A stretch of 64,000 bases of DNA from Humulus lupulus (lineage: Eukaryota > Streptophyta > Magnoliopsida > Rosales > Cannabaceae): the NCBI RefSeq assembly GCF_963169125.1, contig NC_084793.1, positions 98,165,071-98,229,070 of the forward strand, in the 5' to 3' direction. Shown one piece after another: positions 22,164 through 33,238 of this stretch. Both the position numbers and the translations under genes were made by a program. How positions within the stretch are numbered: position 1 is the stretch's first letter; every line of letters begins with the position of its first letter. The notes under the pieces are model-generated. The model was not told the origin of the DNA. It was given only the letters and a program-made list of their open reading frames with translations, and did no database searches.

Positions 22164-22763
22164 TGTTGACCCTGATTTTGGCCAACTGACACGGAGTCAA
22201 ATTTTCTTGATGTGGACAAACATGTTGGAAAGAATGTGATGGAGAAATAATAAAGAACACAAGGGTTTATAGTGGTTCGACCCTAGAATCTGGTAATAAC
22301 CTACATCCACTTGAATTGTTATTGATATAGGATTCAAAGGAGTGATCAAGGAACTAGGGCTCAATGAGTTTCACCAACCTCTGAAGAACAATACAATATA
22401 TCAAATAGGATAACTCTAATCTCTAGTGATCAAAAAGCAAGAAAGAAGAAGAAGATGATTTTCCCTTGAGCCCTCCTTCTCTATTTATAGGCTCAAGGAG
22501 GATTTACATTAATTTGTTACAGATATCATTTCCTAAATAATCGGATACTCAGGGAATCATGAGAGATAATTTTGGATACTATCATAACTGCATAAGATCT
22601 TTTCCGCGCATAGCATTCGTACGACCAGGCTGGTCGTATGAAGAGATCGAACGTCGTGACACTAGATGTCTTCCTGGTCGATAGTCGAGCACGAATTCTG
22701 CCAGATGTTAGCCACATGTACTAAATGTTTGCCATGTCATCCATTCTTGTTTTTTGGATAACA
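22164..22763 (-). repeat. 5' LTR of R1
   Basis: 600 bp, TGTTGACC...GGATAACA, followed by the duplication GATGG. The promoter side carries the palindrome at 22620-22638 and a TATA box at 22481-22489. Confidence 0.95.
22481..22489 (-). promoter_or_regulatory. TATA box in the R1 5' LTR
   Basis: TATAAATAG on the minus strand, about 280 bp inside the LTR. It is the likely promoter of the R1 genomic transcript. Confidence 0.65.
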
Positions 22764-22768
22764 GATGG

Positions 22769-22945
22769 AATATTCCTGCTCTAAAGACCCTTCCACCAAC
22801 TCGGACGCGACCCTGATGAGGATGACGAATCATCATTAAAGGAGTCCATAATAGCTTTATAACACGACTGGACTGAGTGAGTACTGACCTTTGTTAACAA
22901 AATACCAAAACAACAAGTCCTTAACCCATCTTAAATTGAGAGGAA
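22769..22945 (-). pseudogene. LINE ORF2 segment upstream of the R1 insertion
   Basis: The minus strand encodes IPLNLRWVKDLLFWYFVNKG, then, after a frame change, KAIMDSFNDDSSSSSGSRPS and WWKGL, a stop in place of Trp, and SRNIPS. This is the region before zf-RVT in plant L1 ORF2 (the DxLxW and WWKxLW motifs). It continues directly into KIFMWRVC at 11090-11109 when R1 and one GATGG are removed. Homology stops near 22945, so the LINE is 5'-truncated, as is usual. Confidence 0.75.
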
Positions 22946-23052
22946 TGTTGAGGATATAATTAAATACTTTTAATTAACTTATTTATTCAAAATTTTCATA
23001 TAATATATTTCTATAAAAACGAATAGGCTTTTGTTTGGGCATGTCTATGGTA

Positions 23053-23386
23053 GGGTATACTTTTTTCTCTACCGATATGATACGCTCCAGTTTCACATAT
23101 GTGGATAAGTCATGACCCAATTCTTTTACATGACAATAATTATTGTAGCTACGACAACTCTATTGTATATTTTCAGGAAATTCTAAATAATTTAGTGGGC
23201 TTAAAACATGGTTGAATTTTTTTTCCGCGCATGGTGGTTAAGAACATCAAATACTTTGTTTTCAAAAAACTTAATTATTTAGAATTTCCTGAAAATGTAC
23301 AGAGGATTGTCATAACTACAATGAATATTGGGTCATAACTTATCTACGTGTGGAAACTATCGAATGTCGTACAGGTAAGATACCCC
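23053..23386. mobile_element. Hairpin MITE-like element
   Basis: An imperfect inverted repeat of about 140 bp per arm around a 75-bp loop. The left arm runs from GGGTATAC to AGGAAATTCTAAATAATTTA (about 23053-23194). The right arm runs from TTAATTATTTAGAATTTCCT to GATACCCC (about 23271-23386). Shared inner blocks include GGATAAGTCATGACCCAA against TTGGGTCATAACTTATC. No coding capacity. I cannot fix a target duplication, so the superfamily is open. Confidence 0.65.
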
Positions 23387-23689
23387 TTTTTCCCATTTAC
23401 TAAAATTTTATTTTATTTTCTTGTTTCTTCTAAGAATACAACAATCCAACACTTAAATGATTTAACAAAATCTTTAAATAAGTTAATAGAGTTTGTAATA
23501 TATTTATTTTTTTAGTTTAAAAAAAGTCAAACATTTTTCGATTTTTTCTCTAATATAATGATGTTGTGCTAGGATTCTTCGGTCATAAAAGGATTTGAGC
23601 GTCGACGACAATGGAAGAGCTCTGACAACAATGGTAGATTTTCTTTAAATGATTAGGTACATTAGAAATTACAGTACAAGTGGGGGAAA
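23387..23689. other. AT-rich spacer
   Basis: No gene, repeat boundary or RNA structure is visible. It lies between the hairpin element and the Retand-like relic. Confidence 0.5.
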
Positions 23690-24470
23690 TCACGTCCTGA
23701 TTTTGTCAATACGCCTGTTGGTGTGGGCGAGGTGGCTCATTAGTTGAGCATTCTCCAATTCTACCACATTGATATAACCTAGGTTGCGGCGGCGGTGTTG
23801 CAATGATGAGCTTCTAGTGTCGTGGTGGTCGCCATCCTGGATTTGGGGTTGTTTTTCCAGGGCGAGGAGGAGCAGAAGTTTTGTTTCCAACAGGGCTGAC
23901 TGCACGGAATCCTCCATGGTCGTCAGGCCTCTCCAACTCATTGTCGCGCATTGATCGTGTTACCACCATTTTGATTAGATGAAAATTCCTTGAAAACTAT
24001 CAGCAAGCCTAATCGATCTCTCAATGTAAGCACCAATCTATTGACATGATTTTTTGCCAACAATAGAATAAGAAATCTGAAAATAGATGATTAGGCTTTT
24101 ATGAAACCGTAAATAAAGAACACAAGAAGTATTACATGGCTCAGTGATTAAAATTTACTTAGTCTACGAGTCTATGTTATTCTATTTAGGCTCTCTGAAG
24201 AGATTATTTAAGACAATTTCTCCTGAGTTTTTGCATATAAAATTCGGTCCCTTTTACTGTCCATTCCCCCTCTATTTATATAGATTTGATGGACAATTTT
24301 GGGTAATCATTCAATATTTGGTAACTTACAAGAATAGTTAACTTCCCAATCATAAATAAATTTCTTAAATACATTGATTGCATGATATTGCACATTTATC
24401 AGGCAATGGTTGTAATACGTATATAAATTCTCTAAGTCTGTTGGCATTCAATCTTGTGTGCTTTATGAGA
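23690..24470 (-). mobile_element. Relic of a Tat/Retand-like element (leader, PBS and 5' LTR start)
   Basis: TCTCTCAATGTAAGCACCA near 24016-24034 resembles the R1/R2 primer binding site. Just beyond it TTGACATGATTTTTTGCCAACA resembles the LTR start, followed by AAATAAAGAACACAAG and CTCTATTTATATAG (about 24105-24285), which parallel the R1 LTR. On the minus side an 83-codon frame (23690-23941) occupies the place of the gag N-terminus but has no domain I recognise. This is an old truncated copy of a third subfamily. Confidence 0.5.
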
Positions 24471-24705
24471 CTACCGTGATCTTAATGCATCCCTCGAATT
24501 GGAAGTGTACGAAGATCTGACCCGAAAGATGCTCGTAGCCCGATGAGAGCGATCTGGGAATGATTCCATTCGACCCCTATTACACCTATCTTGCGTGATC
24601 TAGGGAGCCTCTTAATAACCTCTGTTGATGTAAACTCGATCTACTTTTCCTAAAGCTAGTATAGCGTCCCAGAACTTAGTAATCTTCATTTATTGCTTGC
24701 TAGCT
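24471..24705. other. Short unassigned flank before Athila B
   Basis: Mixed-composition DNA between the relic and the Athila B LTR; it may still be relic LTR. The 5 bp before the B LTR are TAGCT, the expected left target duplication; the right copy lies outside the window. Confidence 0.4.
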
Positions 24706-26588
24706 TGATAACTCTACAAAATAGAGTTATTTTACAACATTTTATATGCTAATTGTTGCTTAGTTCTTGAGTTTTTAATTGATTTATTAATGTTTTAAGT
24801 AATTTTGAATTTATTAGGTTTATTTTAATTTTATAGATTTTTGTGTGTTTTTATAGTTATTTTGTTGTAAAATATTTTAGTATAATTATTTGAATTATTG
24901 TTGTTTAGTTTAAGATAAAAAATATTATTTTATTGAACTTAAATTTCTTAGTAAATTAAATTTTAATTATTATTTTCTTGATATTTATGTTGTATATTTT
25001 ATTATTAAAAATATTTAGTTTTAATTTAGTTTATGATAATTTTGTAGAAATTTTGAGGCAATTTGATATTTGAAAATTCAGAAAGAGAAAGAAAAGAAAA
25101 ATAGTAGATTTGAAAAGAAATAAAAGCAAATTGGTGACTTTGGAGCCCATTTTGCAGCCTCCATTGAAAGGTCCACCAGTAGCTCTCTCGGCCCAAAAAG
25201 CTTCCCGGTCCAAGCAGCACCCAACCCAGGCCGTGCCTCCCACCAGCCTCACGCTTCACCTTTCTCTGCCCATGGGCCCATCGAAGCCCACCTGCACTCC
25301 CAGCAGCTTCCAAAGCCCGTTTCCCACTTGCAACCCACGACCCAAGCCTCCCTTCCAGCTACTCCCTTCTCCCCTTCAGGCCTTCCTTCTTTCGAGGCAT
25401 CATGCACCATTTTCTACCTAGATACCAACAAGCCAACCACCGTATCTTTCCATCTTGAGTCTAACAATGTCCCCTTGTCCCACATGTGATGATGTCCAAA
25501 AATTCCACATTTTCCCCCAATTTTTGTACATATTTTATCATAAAATCCATCATTGCTCCCCAAAATTTACCTCTACATATGCCATATTATTCTTCATTTA
25601 AAATTTAATTTAATCTATTTAATTAATTTAAATTGATTATTTTAATACTTTATTTTGGCTATAAATAATTAGTTTCAAGAGCATTTTGGAGGTGCTTAAT
25701 ATTTTTGGTTACTATCATCTGTTCTACACTTTCTCTCTACATTTTCTCTCTTCCTTTTGGAAGACCATTTTGTGTCAAGTATGTATTTCTTTTGTAATAT
25801 GTTTTGGATTCTAGTTATATGCTTCTAATCTTTTTTATAAGAATATTAAGATCATGATGAATAACCTTGTAACTAGATGATATTTATTTTTGTATGTTGA
25901 TTTCCCTTGTAATGCTACAAAGTTTATGGAATTTTTCTTCTTCATATATGTCTTTCATATTTAATATCTAGTATTTTTATTGTTAGATAATATAATACTT
26001 TGTTCTTCATCTTGCAAAATCATAATATTCTTTGATTAATGTGTGTCATTAAATTGTACACATCCAATACTTAGAACAAAAATATTATGTTTTGCCATAT
26101 AAATAATGTTATTTGATTTTTTGTTGTTTCATTAAGTTGATTCACATTAAATACTTTGAAATTATACTTTTGAAAAGTGAAGAAAAATCCTTTCTTATAA
26201 TTTGTGCTTAAACTATAAATCTACTTTGAATGTGATAGTTTGATTTATTTCAACTATCAATAACCTTGGGAATCAATATACTAATAAATATTATTAAACT
26301 TACATTTTGTGAATTCTAGTATTTTTAATAATCTTTCTTTTACAACTTGTTTACTTTTCTGTCTCAAATATCTTTACTTTATATCTTTTATTTTATTTTC
26401 TTGACACAAAATCTTATCAATCTTTGGAGCTAGGTAAGAGTTTTAACTTTGGTTAAAAGAGTCTTCTTTTCAATTTTAGACAACTCTTTTGGGTTCGATC
26501 TCATGCTTAAACGAACACTATACTTCATATACAATTCGTTCACTTGCAATTATAAATATTTAAAACATACCCACTTTCGGGTCCAACA
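24706..26588 (+). repeat. 5' LTR of Athila B
   Basis: Starts TGATAACTCTAC and ends GTCCAACA, 1883 bp, followed 2 nt later by the PBS region. TATA box at 25660-25668. A GC-rich island (about 25140-25410) stands out from the AT-rich remainder. Its start is like that of the A LTR (TGATAACTCTTGAA), but the two LTRs otherwise differ. Confidence 0.8.
25660..25668 (+). promoter_or_regulatory. TATA box in the Athila B LTR
   Basis: TATAAATAA in a long AT-rich LTR, about 950 bp from the LTR start, shortly before a CT-rich stretch (CACTTTCTCTCTACATTTTC) typical of plant leaders. Confidence 0.5.
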
Positions 26589-26590
26589 AG

Positions 26591-26612
26591 TTTTTGACGC
26601 CGTTGTTGGGGA
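26591..26612 (+). other. Primer binding site of Athila B (Asp type)
   Basis: TTTTTGACGCCGTTGTTGGG lies just inside the LTR. It differs slightly from the usual Athila TGGCGCCGTTG.CGGGGA, with the TGG changed to TGA. Confidence 0.7.
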
Positions 26613-27465
26613 ATTACAAAAAAAGAAACGAACTTTTTTTAAGGTTAGTGAATTCTTCTACTAGTTATTTTAATTTTTGCACTATAAATAAAAAAGACAG
26701 AAATACATATATATATTTATATATAAAAAAAAAAGATAAGAAGAAAATATGAGACGGTTCTTCCACTCATAAAAAAAATTACTTATACATCTGTTTATAC
26801 TTATGCTTTCTATTATTGTTGTTAGGTGATGACACTTGTGCCTCCTAGATTTTTGTGGTAGTATTTTTATTTTTGTTGTTATATTTTTGTGAAAATTTAC
26901 TAGTTGATAGCAATTTTTTCCTCCTTATTTTTTTAGTTACTGACACTTGTGCCTCTTAGTTTTTTTTACCTTATTTACTAGTTGATGGAAATTTTGACTC
27001 CTAGTTTTTGCCTTATTTTTTTAGTTGATGACACTTGTGCCTCCTAGAGTTTACTTTATTTTTGTTATGGTTGATTGCATGCTATGCCTCCTAACTCTTA
27101 TTCAGTTTTTGTTAACATTATTTATTTTGCCTTATTTTATTTCACTTTCATATTATTGTGAGATTTTGGAAAAAATACTTGAAAAAAAAAACAATTCTTG
27201 TCCTTTCACCATAATCAATTTTTTCTTAAAGGAAATTTGAACAAAATTATCAATCCGCCTCTACTAATTAACCTCGGGGAATTGTTAGTAGTATGGGAGT
27301 AAGTGGAATCAAATAGGCCCGGGGATAAGTAAACCATAAAAATTATATTGTTGTGAAATCTCTAAAAATTCTAAGTATGCTCTGTGGTTGCGGTTTTAAC
27401 TGATCTTCCACATCAGAAATTTTTTTGCTTAAGATTATCTTTATTATCTTGTTTGTGAAAATTTT
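26613..27465 (+). repeat. Leader of Athila B with imperfect repeats
   Basis: Non-coding leader. Between about 26825 and 27095 the words GATGACACTTGTGCCTCCTA and TTTACTAGTTGATG recur at irregular spacing (near 26826, 26940, 27026 and 27068), forming degenerate tandem repeats of about 60-100 bp. No open frame of interest. Confidence 0.5.
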
Positions 27466-27715
27466 ATGCATCAATGGGAACATAACTCTAAAAATCATTT
27501 GGTAAAAAGATGTTTATCTTTAAGCATCATGGAACCAATGGCTAATGATAATGGAACACCTATTGGCGAAAATAATGTGCAAGAAAGAACTTTACTTGAT
27601 TATTTTTCACATATTCCATCTATTTCATCTAATGTTCCTTCATGTATTATTTTTCCTTCCACTTATAATCCAAATTGGAGAAATCATCCAAACTTTTCAT
27701 GGAGACAAAACCAGC
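27466..27715 (+). pseudogene. gag of Athila B, N-terminal part with core deleted
   Basis: Open frame with probable start at 27529 (MEPMANDNGTP). It runs through ERTLLDYFSHIP and reaches IFPSTYNPNWRNHPNFSWR after only about 50 residues. In Athila Gag the NHPNFSWR motif lies well after the capsid and zinc-knuckle region, so several hundred residues are missing. Element A then interrupts the frame at 27715. Confidence 0.65.
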
Positions 27716-29205
27716 TGATAACTCTTGAATAAAGAGTTATTTCGTGTGCTTTTGAACTTATAATTGTGAAAAATTATGGGTGATGTTAGTTTATTTTTAG
27801 CTTTTGTATCTAACTTTGGTGTTTTTATTATCTTGATTAAGTTTAATTTTTTTTTTTAGTTTTTAATAGCTAGTGGGTTAAAGATAATAATTTCATGGAT
27901 AAATATTTGCACAAACGAATGAGCTAACATATGAATCTATTTTGATGAAATTATGTTGTTGATGGCTGAATATTCAGGTTTGCTGCAGCAAAATTGAAGC
28001 ATTTTGATCAGGCAGATTTTGGGACACATGAAAAGTGTGGCAATCAATGGGTGAGCTGATATTTTGGCTGAGGTGGCAAGGGCAGAAAGAACTAGTCATC
28101 ATATTGGAGAAAATGACAAAAATCAGAAAAAAGGAGGACTTCATGTTTCTGGAGAAAAATGGGCAATATGGTACTTTTGGAAGAAGGAAGAAAAAAACCT
28201 AACATACACAAAAGAGGGTTTCAATCGTATTAAGAAGGCAACAGCCATTTTTGGAAAAGAAAACCAGAAAAAGAGAGGAGAAAAACTTAGAATATCAACA
28301 AGGAAGAAGGAGGACAAACAAAGAAAGCTTAAGCATCATTTTGGATTTGTTCTTTCTTCTTTTCCTAAACTTTATTTTATTAATTTATGAGTTGGATTCT
28401 AAATCTGAATATTATGGGCTGTTTTGATTGTGAATTAATGTCTATGAACTCAACCATGAACTAATTTTTAGGTGGCTTGAATTGTTGATGAACCCTATGT
28501 TATAGTCTATCAATTTCTTACACTTTATATTTTAGTAAAATCTCCTTTGTTCATTCAAGTGTGCTTATATTAATTTCTTGTTGTTGTTTGGCCAGCAATG
28601 GCAAGGTATTTAATTATGTTTAATGCTGGAAAGATTAAATGTAGTGGGAAGAACTTGGATGACACAAGTCATAATCTAGGTTAGGTTATTTTAGTAAGTA
28701 ACATAGGGATATGTTATTTGCCTTGTGTAACTTTTGAGAATTAAACTTTGATTTGCATTCTTAAATCTGATTTTGCATAGGAATATGTTTAATTAGGTAG
28801 AAGAATTAATCTCATAAAATTTGGAAAAGTTTTATGGGTGTTTAAATGAATTCTTGTTAACCTGGGAGTTTTGCTAGAATATTGCTGCATCAATTTGTCC
28901 GCAAGTTGTTCAGGATGAATAATATAGGAGAATTCAATAATTCAAGTCCATTTTGCAATCCATATATTTCTCTCAATTTTATTGTTCGGTTCAGTTTTTA
29001 ATTTTAGTATTTCCATTTTTTTTAATATTTTTCTTAGCCTATAAAAAACCCACTTGATTTTTAATTTCTTAAAATTGTTTAGTAATTGTTTTGCTTATTT
29101 TTTCTAATTTGCAATCCCTGTGGAGATGATTTACTTATCATTTTATTACTTGTGTGATTGCGTGCACTTGCGTATTTAAAATCAAATATTAAATTGATCA
29201 CAACA
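27716..29205 (+). repeat. 5' LTR of Athila A
   Basis: Starts TGATAACTCTTG and ends ATCACAACA. It holds a TATA box at 29040-29048 and a 108-codon open frame at 28064-28390 that is also open in the 3' LTR. Confidence 0.93.
29040..29048 (+). promoter_or_regulatory. TATA box in the Athila A 5' LTR
   Basis: TATAAAAAA about 165 bp before the LTR end. The 3' LTR has the same box at 48523-48531. Confidence 0.55.
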
Positions 29206-29211
29206 AATTTT

Positions 29212-29229
29212 TGGCACCGTTTCCGGGGA
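29212..29229 (+). other. Primer binding site of Athila A (Asp type)
   Basis: TGGCACCGTTTCCGGGGA, two changes from the common Athila sequence TGGCGCCGTTGCCGGGGA, 6 nt after the LTR end. Confidence 0.8.
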
Positions 29230-29336
29230 TTGAAATTAGAAATTTTTGTAATATCAATTACTTGCAATTTATTTATTTTTCTTTGTTGAGCTGACTTTGT
29301 TTGCTTGCTCTTGTGTTTTCTCAGGTGATTTACTAT

Positions 29337-31187
29337 ATGAACGAGCAAGAAAACATTGAACTAGCTCCTATTGACCCTGAGATTGAAAGAACAATTAGAA
29401 GAAGACTAAGGGAAAAAGGAGCTCAAAATCGCCTTAATATGGTTGAAGAGGTTGAAGGAGTTGAGGGTGCTAATAATGTCACTAACAAAATTGCTATGGC
29501 TGATGATAGAGAGAGAGCCATAATGGAGTATGCTTCCCCCATGTTTAATGAGCTCAATCCGGGCATTGTTAGGCCTGAAATTCAGGCACCCCAATTTGAG
29601 TTAAAGCCTGTTATGTTCCAAATGTTGTAACAGTGGGTCAATTTAGTGGGATGCCTACTGAGGATCCTCATCTTCATCTTCGTTCATTTTTGGAGGTGAG
29701 TGATTCCTTCAAGCTACAAGGAGTAAGTGATGAGGCCCTAAGGTTGAAATTATTCCCTTTCTCTTTAAGGGATCGAGATAGAGCTTGGCTCAACACCCTA
29801 CCTCCCGACTCGGTGACTGCATAGAATGAGTTGGCTGAAAAATTCTTGATGAAGTACTTCTCTCCTACCAAAAATGCCAAGTTTCGCAATGAAATTATGT
29901 CATTTCAGCAGCTGGAAGATGAATCATTCTGTGAAACTTGGGAGAGATTCAAGGAGTTATTGAGAAAGTGCCCACACCATGGGATCCTGCATTGTATACA
30001 AATGGAAACTTTCTACAATGGGCTAAATTCTTCCACTCGTATGGTGTTAGATGCTTCAGCTAATGGGGCTATTCTCTCTAAGTCCTATAATGAAGCCTAT
30101 GAGATTTTGGAGAGGATAGCTAGCAACAATTATCAATGGTCCAATGTTAGAGCCTCAACAAGTCAAAAAGTGGCTGGTATACTTGAAGTGGATGCATTGA
30201 CAGCTTTGACCGCTTAAGTTTCTTCAATGACTAACCTTCTCAAGAACATGAGTTTTGGGGGAATGGTACAACTAGCTGCTATGGGACAAGTTGCTGATGT
30301 ATCTTGTGTTTATTGTGGAGATGGGCATGCATTTGAGAGTTGTCCTTCGAATCCCGCTTCAGTTTGTTATGTGGGGAATCAAAATGCCAACCGAAATAAC
30401 CCATATTCGAACTCTTACAATCTAGGGTGGAGGCCGCATCCAAACTTCTCATGGAGGGGGTCAAGGAGCTAGTTTAAGCGGAGCACCAATGCAAAACAAG
30501 ACTACATATCCACCGGGGTTTTCTCAACAACAACCAAGAGCTCAACCACCTCCTCCTCAAGTGTTGCAATCAAGCTCGTTGGAGAGTTTAATGAAAGAAT
30601 ATATGGCCAAGAATGATGCTGTGATTCAGATCCAAGTGGCATCCTTGAGTAACTTAGAAATTCAAATGGGGCAATTAGCTAATGAGCTAAGGAATAGACC
30701 ACAAGGCACCTTGCCTAGTGATACTGAAAATCCAAGGAGATATGGTAAAGAGCAATGCAAGGCGATCACTTTGAGGAATGGTAAAAATTTGGAATTGACT
30801 GAGGAGAATTGTAAGAGAAACAGCGAGCCCACTTCAATCCAAAGTAGTGTGGACAAGGGAGACAAAACTGTGAATTCGAAAAATTCAAATGCTGATCCTG
30901 AAGCAATTGCTGCAGCAATTCCTCAGCAAAATGCAACAGAGAAGCCAATGAGCAAGCCATCTCCACCATTTCCTCAAAGTTTTCAAAAGCAGAAACAAGA
31001 TGGTCAATTTCGAAGATTTTTGGATGTTTTGAAGCAAGTCCACATCAACATACCATTGGTGGATGCTTTGGAATAAATGCCTAATTATGTGAAGTTCTTG
31101 AAGGATATTTTGACAAAGAAAAGGAGGCTTAGTGAATTTGAAACGGTTGCTTTGACTGAAGGTTGTAGTGCTATATTGAAGAATTAA
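29337..31187 (+). pseudogene. gag of Athila A
   Basis: Start ATG 29337 (MNEQENIELAPIDPEIE). Retrotrans_gag core: DPHLHLRSFLEVSDSF, LKLFPFSLRDRDRAWLNTL, LAEKFLMKYFSPTKNAKFRN and FCETWERFKELLRKCPHHG. The zinc knuckle CVYCGDGHAFESCP lies at about 30305-30350, then NPYSNSYNLGWRPHPNFSWR. The C-terminal region holds EQCKAITLRNGKNL. Breaks: a frameshift near 29628, TAG at 29822, TAA at 30215, a frameshift near 30470, and TAA at 31074 and 31185. Most stops lie at positions where a C-to-T or G-to-A change of a Gln or Trp codon would explain them. Confidence 0.85.
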
Positions 31188-32030
31188 ATTCCTCCAAAGT
31201 TGAAGGATCCGGGCGGTTTCACAATTCCAATTTCTATTGGGGGACGAGAAATTGGTAAAGCTCTTTGTGATTTGGGAGCTAGTATTAATTTGATGCCCAT
31301 GTCCATTGTTAAGAAGTTGGGAATTGGAGAAGCAAGGTTAACTACACTCACCTTGCAATTGGTTGACCGTTCTATGGTGCATCCGGAGGGAAAGATTGAA
31401 GACATCCCAGTACAAGTTGACAAGCTCATTTTTCCGGCGGATTTCATTATTCTTGACTATGAGGAAGATAGGGATGTACCGATCATTTTGGGGAGACCAT
31501 TTCTTGCCACCGGGAGGATGTTGATAGATGTTGAAAAAGGAGAGCTCACCATTCGAGCTCAAGACGAACAAGTCACATTCAAGGTTTTTAATCCTATACG
31601 CTCTCCTAATGAAGTTGAAGCTTGTTTGGCCATAAGTGTTTCTAACTTCAAGTTGATTGAAAAGATGCATGGAAAGTATAATGATGGAGTCAAGAAAAAG
31701 GTCCCTTTTGAAGAAATTGAGAAAGGTGGGGAGCCATGGATAAGTAAGGAAGAAGAACCATCTCATTCTCTAAAGCTACTGAGGAAAAAGAAGAAAAAGA
31801 AAAATAGTAGAAAGCCTCAATCACAAATGTTGGAAGTTGGGAATAGAGTTTTTTTCTCAAACTCTCTAGTGAAATCAAGGTGTGATGGTGGGTTCTTAGT
31901 GAGCAAGGTGTTTCACAATGGTGTAGTGGAATTATATGATGAGCATGTGGGAAGAACATTTAAGGTAACAAGGAAAGAATCAAAGTTTGGGGAAGTGAGG
32001 TTGAGCAATACCAAACCTCGATTTCCTTGA
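31188..32030 (+). pseudogene. Protease of Athila A fused to an integrase tail
   Basis: A single open frame of 276 codons (31200-32030). It starts with a retropepsin: GKALCDLGASINLMPMSIVK, where the active site is DLGAS as usual in Athila, then FPADFIILDYEED and IILGRPFLATGRMLIDV. After a lysine-rich linker it ends with VGNRVFFSNSLVKSR, FLVSKVFHNGVVELYDEH and GRTFKV, which resemble the integrase C-terminal segment (VGDRVLLFNS, KVFPHGAVE, FKVNG). RT, RNase H and the integrase core are missing, yet the frame is open across the junction (about 31760-31820). Deletion is the simplest explanation. Confidence 0.75.
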
Positions 32031-32421
32031 AAGATCCTTAGAAAAAAAATGAAGTTTGGGTTGTTATGGTTTTTGAAGGATTCATTTGTAAAGAAACTCA
32101 AAGAAAGAAAGAATAAAATACACTGAAAAAAAATCAACCAATAAAAGAAAAGAAAAGACAAATATATATGAGTGTTTTTAATTATTTTTATTGTTAGTTT
32201 TAATTTTTTAAATTTTAATTTCATTTTATTGTGATGTTTTGGAGTGGTTTTTGTGTATTTTGGTGTTTCAGGTGTTAAGACAGCAAGAAACATGGTGTTT
32301 TGGAAGTAATTTTGGAGTCTGAAGGTCTTGCGAGAGTTTTGCTTCAGCAAAATGCACACAAAAATTTCCGAAAATAAAAGGGAGTTACGTCAAATTTGGG
32401 TTGCTGAAGCAAAATGGTGGC
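32031..32421 (+). other. Post-pol region of Athila A before R2
   Basis: Non-coding, AT-rich. It ends at the R2 target duplication GTGGC (32417-32421) and resumes at 43994. Confidence 0.6.
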
Positions 32422-33005
32422 TGTTGACCCTCAAATTAGCCAACGACACGGAGTCAAGTATACGACAAGAAATTAGTACGATGCTTGAGAATACAATCTA
32501 ATGGAAAGTAAAGAACACCAAGAATTATAGTGGTTCGGCCCTAGTGATTGGTAATGACCTACGTCCACTTGATACTATTATTAATATTAAGCTTCAAAGG
32601 TGTGATCAAAGAACTAGGGTTCCTGAGTTTCATAGACCTTAGAAGGAGAAACAATACAGACGATGGATAAGAGCAATACAATTCGGAAAAAGATCAAAAG
32701 ATCCCCCCTTGAGCTATTTCTTGTATATTTATAGGCTCAAGAAGGGTTACATGAGTCAATTAATCATATCTTTCCTTAATAAATAGATATTCAGGTTATA
32801 ATGAAGAGATATTCTCGGATATTATTACAACTATACAAATTTATACATAAATAAACAGAGTATACGACCAGGCTGGTCGTACATAAAACTTGACCTCCGC
32901 ATATGGAAGTATCCCTGGTCGATACGCGAGCAGCATCTCTGCCACATGTCAGCCACGTGTTGAAAATTCTTGCCACGTCATCCACAACTGTTTTTTGGAT
33001 AAACA
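32422..33005 (-). repeat. 3' LTR of R2
   Basis: TGTTGACCCTC...GGATAAACA, 584 bp. It contains the conserved palindrome at 32863-32881 and a minus-strand TATA box near 32725-32733. Confidence 0.95.
32863..32881. promoter_or_regulatory. Conserved LTR palindrome in the R2 3' LTR
   Basis: TACGACCAGGCTGGTCGTA, identical to R1. GCCACGTGT (G-box core) follows at about 32952-32960, again as in R1. Confidence 0.6.
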
Positions 33006-33020
33006 TTTGCCCCACAAGTT
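33006..33020 (-). other. Polypurine tract of R2
   Basis: AACTTGTGGGGCAAA on the minus strand, abutting the 3' LTR. Confidence 0.7.
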
Positions 33021-33238
33021 TATTTATCACAACCAGCAATAAGTAAACTTAGGAAACTAACCTTTCATATGCCCCACGAAATCTGTCAGAGACACTCGTG
33101 CTTCCTCGAAAAAGGTGACCTAATCATGTCCAATCACGCCTTTTCAGTTTCCAAGTAATCCTTCTGACGGCTATTACACTCCCTCATGCCTTGAAAAAGG
33201 TAACTCATGATTACCTATTTTCATCATATCTCAGCCAT

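Larger units (their letters stand above)
11115..22763 (-). mobile_element. Tat/Retand-like Ty3/gypsy element R1, complete structure
   Basis: A complete 11.65-kb element with two 600-bp LTRs, flanked by a perfect 5-bp duplication GATGG (11110-11114 and 22764-22768) inside the LINE ORF2. Minus-strand order: 5' LTR, PBS, gag, protease, RT, RNase H, second RNase H, integrase. On the plus strand, between integrase and the 3' LTR, lies a spliced extra gene. Two RNase H domains and an antisense extra ORF are known marks of the Tat/Retand branch. By eye the LTRs differ at about 22 of 600 sites. Several stops and frameshifts and a mutated protease active site make it non-functional. Confidence 0.92.
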
